A program made the translations under genes and the position numbers. A stretch of 46,576 nucleotides of DNA from Paludibacteraceae bacterium (GTDB lineage Bacteria; Bacteroidota; Bacteroidia; Bacteroidales; Paludibacteraceae), in assembly GCA_017430235.1 (NCBI GenBank), contig JAFRNH010000102.1, positions 1 through 46,576 on the forward strand, given 5' to 3'. The first letter of the stretch is position 1. Each line of letters begins with the position of its first letter. The notes below the pieces were generated by a model. It was not told where the DNA came from and did not search any database. It saw only the letters and a program-made list of their open reading frames with translations. This document shows positions 16,466 through 24,539 of the stretch, one piece after another.

Positions 16466-17284
16466 TTATTTACCGATCTTATATAAATCAGCCTTTTCCT
16501 CTTCTCTATAAGCACCCATACGCATCAACATCTCATCAAAATCCACCTGATGAGCATCGAATTCAGGTCCATCCACACAAACGAACTTCGTTTTACCACC
16601 TACTGTGATACGGCAAGCACCACACATACCCGTACCATCCACCATAATAGTATTCAACGAAGCGATCGTAGGCAATTCGTATTTCTTTGTTAACAGTGAG
16701 ACAAACTTCATCATGATGGCAGGACCAATTGTGACACACAAATCCACCTTTTCACGATTAATCACCTCTTCTACTCCATTTGTAACCAATCCTTTTTTAC
16801 CATAAGAGCCATCATCTGTCATGATTACAACCTCGTCAGAGAACTCACGCATCTGACTCTCCATAATAATTAAGTCTTTTGTACGCGCTGCAAGCACTGT
16901 AATCACACGATTACCTGCTTTTTTCAATGCCTCAACGATAGGCAACAAAGGCGCAACACCTACGCCACCACCTGCACATACGACAGTACCAAATTTTTCA
17001 ATGTGTGTAGCTTTCCCTAATGGTCCAACAATATCTGTTATCTCATCACCCACATTCATCTCACATAACTTAGTGGACGTCACACCCACTTTTTGTACAA
17101 CCAAAGTGATGGTTCCTGCTTTCTCATCCGCACTAGCAATGGTCAAAGGAATACGTTCACCCTTCTCCCATACACGCACGATCACGAAATGACCCGCCTT
17201 ACGTGCCTTAGCTATCAAAGGAGCCTCAACAACAAGCTTTACAACATTCTCGGAAAAATTCTCCTTACTTACGATTTTGTTCAT
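16466..17284 (-). CDS. nfnA: NfnA-type ferredoxin-NADP reductase, FAD and [2Fe-2S] small subunit
   Basis: The 272 residues fit the dihydroorotate dehydrogenase electron-transfer subunit/NfnA family. The FAD-binding barrel shows HFVIVRVWEKGERIPLTIA; the NAD-binding lobe shows GGGVGVAPLLPIVEALKKAGN and IMTDDGSYGKKGLVT. The C-terminal [2Fe-2S] site is DGTGMCGACRITVGGKTKFVCVDGPEFDAH. It starts with ATG at 17284 and is the first gene of a two-gene operon with nfnB. There is no pyrD nearby, which argues against a role with dihydroorotate dehydrogenase. Confidence 0.88.
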   Translation of the reverse strand: MNKIVSKENFSENVVKLVVEAPLIAKARKAGHFVIVRVWEKGERIPLTIASADEKAGTITLVVQKVGVTSTKLCEMNVGDEITDIVGPLGKATHIEKFGTVVCAGGGVGVAPLLPIVEALKKAGNRVITVLAARTKDLIIMESQMREFSDEVVIMTDDGSYGKKGLVTNGVEEVINREKVDLCVTIGPAIMMKFVSLLTKKYELPTIASLNTIMVDGTGMCGACRITVGGKTKFVCVDGPEFDAHQVDFDEMLMRMGAYREEEKADLYKIGK

Positions 17285-17716
17285 TTTTTCCTATTAACAA
17301 TTAAGTATACACATTCAGATATAAAATCCCGTAAATTTACAAAATAAAATATCAATTTCAGAACGTTTCTATTTTTTTATCAACTTCATTGTCAAATTAA
17401 TTGTGTAAAACACCCGTTCTTCGTGAAAAATCAAAATTATTTCAGGAATTTTTTACCCGAGTATGGAAGGAATGTATGAATAAAAAATCGATTTGTTTGT
17501 TACTTTGAATATTTTTTATATTTTTGCGTGGAACTAATAGTGGAAGAGTATAAATTATGGTGATTATGTGTGTTTTTATACTGTTAGATTCCGCAATTCA
17601 GGGAAAAAACTAAAAATATTTGACCGAGAAATATTGGGTTCATATAAGTATGGAAGACTAAATATAGGTTAATATAAAGTAGTGTTTTCTTTAGCGGACT
17701 ATAAATTTTTTAGATT
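17285..17716. other. Divergent intergenic region with a long leader upstream of a secreted-protein gene
   Basis: These 432 nt hold one well-formed plus-strand promoter (17496-17526), an 8-bp perfect inverted repeat in the predicted leader (17547-17554 with 17575-17582), and about 185 nt of leader before the ATG at 17717. On the nfnA side only a 7-of-8 match to the -7 box is visible, overlapping the AT-rich stretch at about 17335-17345. Confidence 0.7.
17496..17526 (+). promoter_or_regulatory. Bacteroidetes-type promoter for the small secreted-protein gene
   Basis: TTTG at 17496-17499, 19 bp, then TATTTTTG at 17519-17526: a full match to the sigma-ABfr consensus TTTG-N19-TAnnTTTG. Start of transcription is expected near 17533. 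Confidence 0.75.
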
Positions 17717-18187
17717 ATGAGACGTTGTTACAAAATATTGTTGTTGCTTTTAATGATAATGGGTGTGTCTGAAATTCAGGCGCAGGTAACTACATTTCGA
17801 GCGTTTAGAGAGACAAAGGGAGCCGTGACTTCCGATTCAAGAGAGATGTATGTTTGGGGACCATGGACGCAAAGTTCAACTATATTCGTTGTAAATGTAT
17901 CCAAACATGCTATTTTCGTAGAAGACCAAAGTGCTAAGAAGAAATACAAATACGAAATTTTCGACAAACCACAAAAGTGGATTGTAAAGAAAAACTACAA
18001 GTACATCAACTTCGAATGCATGGAGTCTACTTCGCTAGAAAAGTATTATGTTCGTCTATGCGAATATGATACCGGAGAATTTAAAATAACCATTATGACT
18101 CCGAAAAAGGCTGTTCGATACCAAGTGGTTCACGTCAAAGATAACGAAGAGATTAAAATCAATTTTGACGATTTAGAAGAGTCTTAA
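17717..18187 (+). CDS. Small secreted protein, function unknown
   Basis: The 156 residues begin with a clear Sec signal peptide (MRRCYKILLLLLMIMGVSEIQAQ, likely cut after the last Ala). The mature part is rich in Lys, Tyr and beta-prone stretches (STIFVVNVSKHAIFVED, KYKYEIFDKPQKWIVKKNYKY). I recognise no family. It stands alone, with its own promoter (17496-17526) and terminator (18255-18285), and an unusually long leader for its size. Use of ATG 17717 is supported by the signal peptide beginning there. Confidence 0.75.
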   Translation: MRRCYKILLLLLMIMGVSEIQAQVTTFRAFRETKGAVTSDSREMYVWGPWTQSSTIFVVNVSKHAIFVEDQSAKKKYKYEIFDKPQKWIVKKNYKYINFECMESTSLEKYYVRLCEYDTGEFKITIMTPKKAVRYQVVHVKDNEEIKINFDDLEES

Positions 18188-18254
18188 AAAAAACAGAACA
18201 TATACTAAGGTGTGTTCAGCAAAATGAATTGGCAGAACCCGCCTCAAAAAAAAG

Positions 18255-18285
18255 AAAATACCACCCTACTCGGTGGTATTTTTTG
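18255..18285 (+). terminator. Terminator of the small secreted-protein gene
   Basis: Stem AATACCACC (18257-18265) with GGTGGTATT (18272-18280), a perfect 9 bp extended by A-T pairs, with a 6-nt loop and a T run to 18284. A preceding A run makes it usable for tamL on the other strand too. Confidence 0.85.
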
Positions 18286-18396
18286 TTCGTGACACTTCCC
18301 TTTTATGCGGTGAATAACAATTACATTGTCTCATCTATTTTGGCGAAAAGGATGTTCGCAGCCACTCCATTATGACGTGAAACAATCACGATGAAT

Positions 18397-20709
18397 TTAG
18401 AATGGATAACCGATGGCGAAATGAACAGCATAGTCGTCTTTCCATCTAAATCCTTTGAATCGCCAATTATTATCGTTTCGACAAGGGTTGTAGGCTTTTA
18501 AGCCCAAATCAAATCTAATCAGGAAGTAACTAAAGTCAAGTCGCAAGCCCAATCCATAAGCAAGTGCAATTTGTTTGTAGAATTTGTCAAACAGAAATTG
18601 TCCGTGAGGTTGTGCCTCATATTCTTTGATGGTCCACACATTTCCCGCATCAACAAATGCTGCAGCCTCCAATTTCCAAAACAGTTTGGCTCTGTACTCC
18701 ATATTCATCAGCAACTTCACATCACCGGTTTGCTTCACAAAGTCGTTGTAGTTTTCAGACGTGTATTCACCAGGACCTAAGGTACGAACAGACCATCCTC
18801 TGACGCCATTTGCACCACCGCCAAAAAATCTTTTTTCATAAGGTATGACTGAGGCATTGCCATAAGGATAAGCGAGTCCGATTCCTATATGGTACACAAT
18901 CCTGTTCCTCTCATCCAGCATCTGATTATAGGCATAGTCAAACTCACCTTTGACATACTGGGAATAAGGAATGCCACCCACTTCGTATTGACCATCCTCA
19001 TTTTTCTGTCGTTTGCTCAAACTACTTATGCCATGAAGAACGTTTCCTGCCGTTTCAAAAGAGATCTTATAGTAGGTCTTGTTGGGTTTGCTTTGCATCA
19101 ATTGATTGTCGTATGTGATGGTGAACCCCGTATTCATAATGAAGTGGTCTGAATAACTCTCCCTCAACACGGAATATTTATCTGCTTTATAAATGGAATC
19201 AAAAGACTCACTGGTGGTTATGTTGATATAGTTTAAATCGATCAGATTAAGCGAATATTTATAGTACCGCCGATAATTCCACAAGTATTTCATACCCGTT
19301 GAGAGGATGGTCCTTTCGTAGGTCTGTGGACGAACCTGATAGTTGTAATTCACCTTAAACTCTGTGTTAGCATCGATTCTCCTCTTGAAATCTTTTTTCA
19401 GAAAAGGGAAGATGAAGCGAGGGAAGTTAAGCGACGCTTCACCTCCTAAATCCAAGACATACTGATGTAAAATTTTCTTCAAATCTGAATAAGCTTCTTG
19501 TGCATATTTTGCTTTAACACTTAGCACCTCAGATCCTCTGAATACATTTTTATGGGCATATCCAATATTTGCAGCAAAGCCCAGGTCTCCCTGCGAGTTT
19601 GTTCCTTCAATGTCAATAGAAAAAGACTGTGGCTTACCTGAGAAAAGTCGCACCTCACAATCTAATTCATTATTCTCGTTGTGTAAATCTGTGAAACGGA
19701 TGTTGGAGGCTCTCAAAATGCCGAGAGAATTGAAGCGTGCATAGGTTCTCTCAACAAGAAAGTCGTTGTAACTACTATTGGGAGTAATTCTCATACTCTC
19801 TTCCATAACATTTGGACGCAACAGCGGTTTCCCATTGGAATAGACAACAATATTATCATTATATCGCAGTGAATCCAAGTGTTTCACATTCGTTTCCGTT
19901 GTTGTGGAACCATTGTAAGTGGTAATATTGATGTTTCTAATTTTGTATCGTTGATGTTGAGACTCCACTTCCGTTCCATCAGGCATTGTGACAATATACG
20001 GTTTCAGTAAGATTTTCAAATCTACCTCATGATTTCCTACTGTACTATCTGCCGAAAAACTTATGTATTCTTTGTTAAAATAATAGTAGCCACGGCGACG
20101 CAGATAAGTGGTGATTCGTTCTCTCTCTCCATCCAAGACATCAATATCGAAGAGGTCTCCCTCCTTAATTTTTGTTTGTGCGTAACCACCTCTGTTTTTC
20201 AACAGAGAATCGATGACTGGGTCTACATCGAAATTATTCTCTATATGGCGAATTCGATAAGGTTGATTAGGAGTTATATAGTATGTAACCTCAAGTTTCT
20301 TCTTTCTCGTCTCAGTCATAGAAGAGACTTCAGCCTGCATATAGCCTTTGGTCTTCATATATTTCTGCAACTCCTTTTCCGACTGAAAGGTAAGGAAAGG
20401 ATCATAGATAACAGGTGGTTCCCCTGCTTCTTTCAATCGTTTGTTAATTTTCTTAGTGGTATCTCGTCCCGATAGATTGTATATTCCCAAATAGATACGA
20501 AACAAACCGAAAACTTTAAAATTGGGTCGTTGACGAAGATATTGGGAAAGATTATTGTTGGGTGTCTTGCTATCTTTCACCTCTATTTTCGTCTTGTTTA
20601 GCAAATACTCCCCATCAGGCACGTATTTCGTCGTGGAACACGAGTTCAACAGAAACATGATAATGCTTCCGACAACACCGACTATGACATACTTTCTACT
20701 CTTTTCCAC
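18397..20709 (-). CDS. tamL: TamL, Omp85-family outer-membrane lipoprotein
   Basis: TamL is the Bacteroidetes counterpart of TamA, an Omp85 protein that inserts or moves envelope proteins and is made as a lipoprotein. The N-terminus MEKSRKYVIVGVVGSIIMFLLNSC is a lipoprotein signal with Cys24 as the lipid site (numbered from GTG 20709). POTRA-like domains follow (TKGYMQAEVSS, RRRGYYYFNKEYISFS, NSLGILRASNIRFTD). A C-terminal 16-stranded barrel has the Omp85 signature FFGGGANGVRGW and ends in GYPF with a terminal aromatic. A TTG eight codons upstream (20733) also opens the frame, but it lies inside the -7 box, so GTG 20709 is preferred. The partner tamB, often adjacent, is not in this window. 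Confidence 0.88.
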   Translation of the reverse strand: MEKSRKYVIVGVVGSIIMFLLNSCSTTKYVPDGEYLLNKTKIEVKDSKTPNNNLSQYLRQRPNFKVFGLFRIYLGIYNLSGRDTTKKINKRLKEAGEPPVIYDPFLTFQSEKELQKYMKTKGYMQAEVSSMTETRKKKLEVTYYITPNQPYRIRHIENNFDVDPVIDSLLKNRGGYAQTKIKEGDLFDIDVLDGERERITTYLRRRGYYYFNKEYISFSADSTVGNHEVDLKILLKPYIVTMPDGTEVESQHQRYKIRNINITTYNGSTTTETNVKHLDSLRYNDNIVVYSNGKPLLRPNVMEESMRITPNSSYNDFLVERTYARFNSLGILRASNIRFTDLHNENNELDCEVRLFSGKPQSFSIDIEGTNSQGDLGFAANIGYAHKNVFRGSEVLSVKAKYAQEAYSDLKKILHQYVLDLGGEASLNFPRFIFPFLKKDFKRRIDANTEFKVNYNYQVRPQTYERTILSTGMKYLWNYRRYYKYSLNLIDLNYINITTSESFDSIYKADKYSVLRESYSDHFIMNTGFTITYDNQLMQSKPNKTYYKISFETAGNVLHGISSLSKRQKNEDGQYEVGGIPYSQYVKGEFDYAYNQMLDERNRIVYHIGIGLAYPYGNASVIPYEKRFFGGGANGVRGWSVRTLGPGEYTSENYNDFVKQTGDVKLLMNMEYRAKLFWKLEAAAFVDAGNVWTIKEYEAQPHGQFLFDKFYKQIALAYGLGLRLDFSYFLIRFDLGLKAYNPCRNDNNWRFKGFRWKDDYAVHFAIGYPF

Positions 20710-20730
20710 GACATCTCTCGTTATTCTATG

Positions 20731-20738
20731 CAAAGATA
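20731..20738 (-). promoter_or_regulatory. -7 box (TATCTTTG) for tamL
   Basis: Exact TAnnTTTG match on the minus strand, 21 nt upstream of GTG 20709. It overlaps the TTG codon at 20733, which therefore cannot be the start for this transcript. No good -33 box. Confidence 0.5.
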
Positions 20739-20790
20739 CGATTTGTAAGAAACATTATCTATTAAATATAGTTAAATGGAGAAGTTTTTT

Positions 20791-20798
20791 TATCTTTG
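20791..20798 (+). promoter_or_regulatory. -7 box (TATCTTTG) for glmM
   Basis: Exact TAnnTTTG match on the plus strand, 90 nt upstream of the ATG at 20889. It stands back to back with the tamL promoter. No TTTG at 19-bp spacing. Confidence 0.45.
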
Positions 20799-20888
20799 TA
20801 CATGGAATAGGGAGACATGAATCATAATTTGCTCTCCCGCATAAATTGAATATTAATTGGGAATCCAATTCCTTTCAAAACAAATGAT

Positions 20889-22274
20889 ATGTCATTAATA
20901 AAATCAATTTCTGGTATACGAGGAACAATCGGAGGCGAGGTCGGTGACAATCTCACACCTGTTGATGTAGTTAAATTTTCCGCAGCTTTCGCTTCTTGGT
21001 TATTAAAAAACAGCAAAGTTTCAAACAAAAAAATAGTTGTCGGACGTGACGCACGTCTCTCTGGTCCTATGGTAGACTCACTTGTTGTGGGCACACTGAT
21101 GGGTGTGGGAATGGACGTAGTGAATATAGGTTTAGCAACCACGCCTACAACAGAAATCGCCGTTCAGGAAGAGGGCGCTTGTGGAGGTATCATCATCACT
21201 GCAAGTCATAATCCGAAACAATGGAACGCACTAAAATTACTGAACGAGAAAGGTGAATTTTTAAGTGACAAAGATGGGAAAGAGGTGCTAAGCATGGCCG
21301 CATCCGACGAATTCTCATTTGCACAAGTGGATGAATTAGGTAAAGTTGAGAGAAAAGATTACGGACAAATTCATATCAATGATGTTCTGAACTTGGATTT
21401 GGTTCACGTGGATGCTATCAAGAAAGCCAAATTCCGCGTAGCCATCGATTGTGTTAACTCTGTGGGTGGCATTGTGTTACCATCACTACTAAAAGCACTG
21501 GGTGTGGAAGAGATTGCGGAGCTAAATTGCGAGCCAACAGGTTGTTTCGCTCATAACCCTGAACCATTGCCTGCCCACCTAACACAGATTTCAGAAAAGA
21601 TGAAAGAGGGTGGCTATGATGTAGGTTTTGTAGTTGACCCTGATGTGGATCGTTTGGCAATGATTTGTGAAGACGGTTCTATGTTTGGAGAGGAATACAC
21701 GCTGGTTTCAGTAGCTGATTATGTGCTTCGCTACACCAAAGGTAACACTGTGTCTAACTTGAGTTCCACAAGAGCACTTAGTGATGTGACTACCGCACGT
21801 GGTGGTGCTTATTCTGCCGCAGCCGTGGGCGAGGTGAACGTGGTGACAAAGATGAAAGAGACCAACGCAGTCATCGGTGGTGAAGGCAACGGAGGCGTCA
21901 TCTATCCTAAAGCACACTATGGACGCGATGCTCTTGTCGGCATTGCTTTGTTCTTATCATTAATGGCAGAAGAGAAATGCAAAGTATCCGATTTAAGGAA
22001 ACACTACCCTGAATACTTTATTTCGAAGAACAAAATACAGTTGACTCCATCCACCGACGTAGACGCTATTCTACGCACGATGAAAGACAAATACAAGAAT
22101 GAACGTGTTAATGACATCGATGGTGTAAAAATTGACTTTGCCGATTCATGGGTACACCTTCGCAAATCCAATACGGAGCCAATCATTCGTATTTATTCAG
22201 AAGCATCTACCATGGAGAAGGCAGATGCCATTGCTCATAAGATTATGAGTGAGATAGAGGAGATTTCTCGCTAA
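20889..22274 (+). CDS. glmM: Phosphoglucosamine mutase (phosphohexomutase superfamily)
   Basis: Converts glucosamine-6-phosphate to glucosamine-1-phosphate on the route to UDP-GlcNAc for peptidoglycan and lipopolysaccharide. The start SLIKSISGIRGTIGGEVGDNLTP is typical. The phosphoserine loop is TASHNPKQWNALK with Ser106, the metal site is DPDVDR at residues 250-255, the sugar-recognition loop is GGEGNGGVIYP, and the phosphate-binding loop is RKSNTEPIIRIYSEA. Length (461) fits. The substrate cannot be fixed from motifs alone, so a phosphomannomutase or phosphoglucomutase is possible; the Bacteroidetes orthologue is usually called GlmM. A palindromic hairpin follows at 22298-22324. Confidence 0.88.
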   Translation: MSLIKSISGIRGTIGGEVGDNLTPVDVVKFSAAFASWLLKNSKVSNKKIVVGRDARLSGPMVDSLVVGTLMGVGMDVVNIGLATTPTTEIAVQEEGACGGIIITASHNPKQWNALKLLNEKGEFLSDKDGKEVLSMAASDEFSFAQVDELGKVERKDYGQIHINDVLNLDLVHVDAIKKAKFRVAIDCVNSVGGIVLPSLLKALGVEEIAELNCEPTGCFAHNPEPLPAHLTQISEKMKEGGYDVGFVVDPDVDRLAMICEDGSMFGEEYTLVSVADYVLRYTKGNTVSNLSSTRALSDVTTARGGAYSAAAVGEVNVVTKMKETNAVIGGEGNGGVIYPKAHYGRDALVGIALFLSLMAEEKCKVSDLRKHYPEYFISKNKIQLTPSTDVDAILRTMKDKYKNERVNDIDGVKIDFADSWVHLRKSNTEPIIRIYSEASTMEKADAIAHKIMSEIEEISR

Positions 22275-22297
22275 TCAACGAACACATAGCATTTTTA

Positions 22298-22324
22298 TAG
22301 AGACGATGTACAGCATCGTCTCTA
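22298..22324 (+). terminator. Palindromic hairpin between glmM and the glucosaminidase gene (GAGAC-family, site C)
   Basis: Perfect 11-bp stem: TAGAGACGATG (22298-22308) with CATCGTCTCTA (22314-22324), 5-nt loop. On the plus strand it is followed by CTTGTTTCT; on the minus strand by TAAAAATGC. It lies between convergent genes and probably serves both. Confidence 0.65.
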
Positions 22325-22363
22325 CTTGTTTCTATACATACCGTTATAGCAACGAGACTACTA

Positions 22364-23161
22364 TTATCGACCAATTATGATTGTATCACCCACCTGAGGT
22401 TTCTGACCTGATCCCTTAGGTATTTTGTTGTATCTACGAATTAGCCACTGATGAACATGAAACTCTTTGGCAATCGACTCGTAAGTGTCTCCCTCTTCTG
22501 CCTTGACAGCCTTGGTCTTTCCCATTCGAATCACTTTATGACTGCGATAGGCAACAATACTACCCATAGTGTGTTCTTTTTTAGCAAGAGGGGAAATCAC
22601 CTCATTACCATTTTTGATTTTCTGTTCATCATTGCTTGTTGGCATGGTACCATTATCGTAGTTGTACAACTCATAAGTTTCAATGATGTCTATCAACTTC
22701 TTTGCGTAATCAGAGGCAGTAGCATATCCACACTCCTTTAATCCCTTTGCCCATCCTTTATAATCGGTTGGATCTAAAGAGTAGAGTTTCTTGTATCGTT
22801 CTTTTTTCAAAAACTGAGAATGATCTTCGTATGAGAGTTCTACTGATTTGTATTTTCGAAAGCACTCTTGTTTCTTATCATCGTCATGATATACCTTCTC
22901 CCCCGTCCAGTCTGAATGACATTTGATTCCGAAATGGTTGTTACTCTTCCTTGCCAATTCACTCATACCAGCACCTGATTCCAATATTCCTTGCGCCAAT
23001 GTGATACTGGCAGGTATTCCATGTTCCTGCATTTTAACCACTGCAATCGGCGCATATTTATTGATGTAGTTGATGTATGATTGTTGTTTCACCTGTTTTG
23101 CATGAATAGGTGCGGCAGCTAAGCAACCGAATAGAACCAATAGAAGTACGTGTTTTTTCAT
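22364..23161 (-). CDS. Secreted N-acetylglucosaminidase (GH73) with LysM domain
   Basis: Peptidoglycan hydrolase of the FlgJ/GH73 type. The signal peptide MKKHVLLLVLFGCLAAAPIHA starts at ATG 23161; an in-frame upstream extension to 23215 would run through the -7 box and spoil the signal peptide. The catalytic domain holds GIPASITLAQGILESGAGMSELA, where the Glu in ILESGAG is the probable acid, then NNHFGIKC, the KYKSVELSYEDHSQFL region and GYATASDYAKKLIDIIE. A C-terminal LysM-like module (EGDTYESIAKEFHVHQWLIRRYNK...VGDTIIIG) would bind glycan. The adjoining gene upstream encodes a polysaccharide-deacetylase-like protein, but the two have separate -7 boxes. Confidence 0.88.
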   Translation of the reverse strand: MKKHVLLLVLFGCLAAAPIHAKQVKQQSYINYINKYAPIAVVKMQEHGIPASITLAQGILESGAGMSELARKSNNHFGIKCHSDWTGEKVYHDDDKKQECFRKYKSVELSYEDHSQFLKKERYKKLYSLDPTDYKGWAKGLKECGYATASDYAKKLIDIIETYELYNYDNGTMPTSNDEQKIKNGNEVISPLAKKEHTMGSIVAYRSHKVIRMGKTKAVKAEEGDTYESIAKEFHVHQWLIRRYNKIPKGSGQKPQVGDTIIIGR

Positions 23162-23183
23162 CTCCTGACGATTTGATTTTCTG

Positions 23184-23191
23184 CAAATATA
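23184..23191 (-). promoter_or_regulatory. -7 box (TATATTTG) for the glucosaminidase gene
   Basis: Exact TAnnTTTG match, 22 nt upstream of ATG 23161 and inside the longer in-frame extension, which supports the shorter start. No TTTG at 19 bp. It overlaps nothing but the 38-nt gap before the upstream gene's stop. Confidence 0.5.
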
Positions 23192-23199
23192 ATGATTTT

Positions 23200-24495
23200 T
23201 TATTTGACTTTGCATTTGTCGAGCAGAACTTCATACGCGTGATGCCAACCTTTCCAGGCAAAGACATCCGTGATATGCTCGTTGTGAAACAATGTGATGA
23301 AAGTTCCATGAACAGATGCCACAGTCTCCTTTAAGTTAGAAACATAGTCTATGGCAGATTCTGGATTCAATCCCATATCAGATTTTATCGTTTTATCCAT
23401 CACAGCAGTTGGATACAGCAACAAAGAGGTCTCTCGTTCTTCCTTCAGATGGTAGAAATAAAAGGGATGAGAGGTGCTGGCACGGAATCCTGGCTGTGAT
23501 GAATAGCAGAGCGACCAATCACTTGTGAATCCCTCCTTTTCCAACAACTCGTAGCTCTCCGGTATACGGAAGCGAAGATAATGGAACCGATTAGGACGTT
23601 CAGTACTTTCCTTGTTCCATATCATAAGGAATTTCTCTATTTTCAACAAGAACGGATGTTTGCTACAATTATAGGACGGATGCAATCCAACCACCTCATC
23701 CTTTGCTATCCTCTTTCTGATTTTCCAATAAGAAAAACTTGGATATATGCTTCTCTTGTCATGTTTACCAAATGTTCCACAATGGAAAAAGAAAACTGGA
23801 TGTAGTTTTCGTTTCAAATGCAGATTGTATACCATGGAGAGATTAAAAAAAGGATCTTTTTTACCTCTGGTGACAACAGAATACCTTTGACGTACAAGGT
23901 CCCATCGATCCCTCATCATATCACGAACAGAGCAATAAACGAACTGCAGCAATCCATGGTTTCTATATGCATAGATATTATCTACATCAATTGTTGGAAT
24001 AAAACGATAGGTAGGCAGATTGAAGGACTGATGTGCATCTCTTTGTATGATAATCTCTTTGAGTTTGAGTATCCATCTATCCACCAAAGGATCTGTTAGG
24101 AATCCTTTCTGAAAAGCAATGCTCTCTTCCACAGGAAATCGTCCATGAGCATCACTTTTATCACAAACATACTCCTCGTAACGACTAAGAAGATAGAAGG
24201 ATGCAGCGAAGAGGTCAAAAGGAATATCGCCACCCTCTGTCGGGAAAAGAGTGATGAGGTCATCCCATGTTCCCGTCTGAACATTTTGAGGTTGAACGCC
24301 ATGTTCGAAAAGGAGCTGAACGGGTTTTATGTGAATACCATTTTCGTTTTTTTCATCAGAATACCAAATAGGGAAACCGACGATTTCAGCTCTGTCCGTT
24401 GTGATTTTATATTCACAACCTAACACGGATTTAAACAGTTGGTTGCAAATATAGTTCAGTCTGTTGCTAATTCTATCTGTATAAATTGTAATCAT
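23200..24495 (-). CDS. Polysaccharide-deacetylase-like protein (DUF7033 type)
   Basis: The 431 residues resemble the Bacteroidetes group of polysaccharide-deacetylase-fold proteins with an extra N-terminal domain. An N-terminal region is followed by GDIPFDLFAASFYLLSRYEEY and then the deacetylase-like fold starting RFIPTIDVDNIYAY. A histidine motif EVVGLHPSYNCSKHPF occurs in the middle, and YLRFRIPESYELLEKEGFTSDWSL near the expected barrel end. The Asp pair (DVD) and His could bind metal, but a complete set of catalytic residues cannot be confirmed by eye. There is no signal peptide, so a cytoplasmic role is suggested; the substrate is unknown. Confidence 0.7.
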   Translation of the reverse strand: MITIYTDRISNRLNYICNQLFKSVLGCEYKITTDRAEIVGFPIWYSDEKNENGIHIKPVQLLFEHGVQPQNVQTGTWDDLITLFPTEGGDIPFDLFAASFYLLSRYEEYVCDKSDAHGRFPVEESIAFQKGFLTDPLVDRWILKLKEIIIQRDAHQSFNLPTYRFIPTIDVDNIYAYRNHGLLQFVYCSVRDMMRDRWDLVRQRYSVVTRGKKDPFFNLSMVYNLHLKRKLHPVFFFHCGTFGKHDKRSIYPSFSYWKIRKRIAKDEVVGLHPSYNCSKHPFLLKIEKFLMIWNKESTERPNRFHYLRFRIPESYELLEKEGFTSDWSLCYSSQPGFRASTSHPFYFYHLKEERETSLLLYPTAVMDKTIKSDMGLNPESAIDYVSNLKETVASVHGTFITLFHNEHITDVFAWKGWHHAYEVLLDKCKVK

Positions 24496-24520
24496 CGTAT
24501 CCTTTTCAACGTTTTCTCGT

Positions 24521-24528
24521 CAAATATA
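24521..24528 (-). promoter_or_regulatory. -7 box (TATATTTG) for the deacetylase-like gene
   Basis: Exact TAnnTTTG match on the minus strand, 25 nt upstream of the ATG at 24495, in the 44-nt gap after radC. No TTTG at the ideal spacing. Confidence 0.5.
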
Positions 24529-24539
24529 CGCATAAAATT

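Noticed and set aside
17557-17613. 18-codon open frame in the leader of the secreted-protein gene
   Set aside because: Too short to support as a gene, with no ribosome-binding signal or regulatory codon run; mentioned only as part of the leader.
23162-23215. N-terminal extension of the glucosaminidase to 23215
   Set aside because: It would start upstream of the -7 box, overlap the neighbouring stop and bury the signal peptide; ATG 23161 is preferred.
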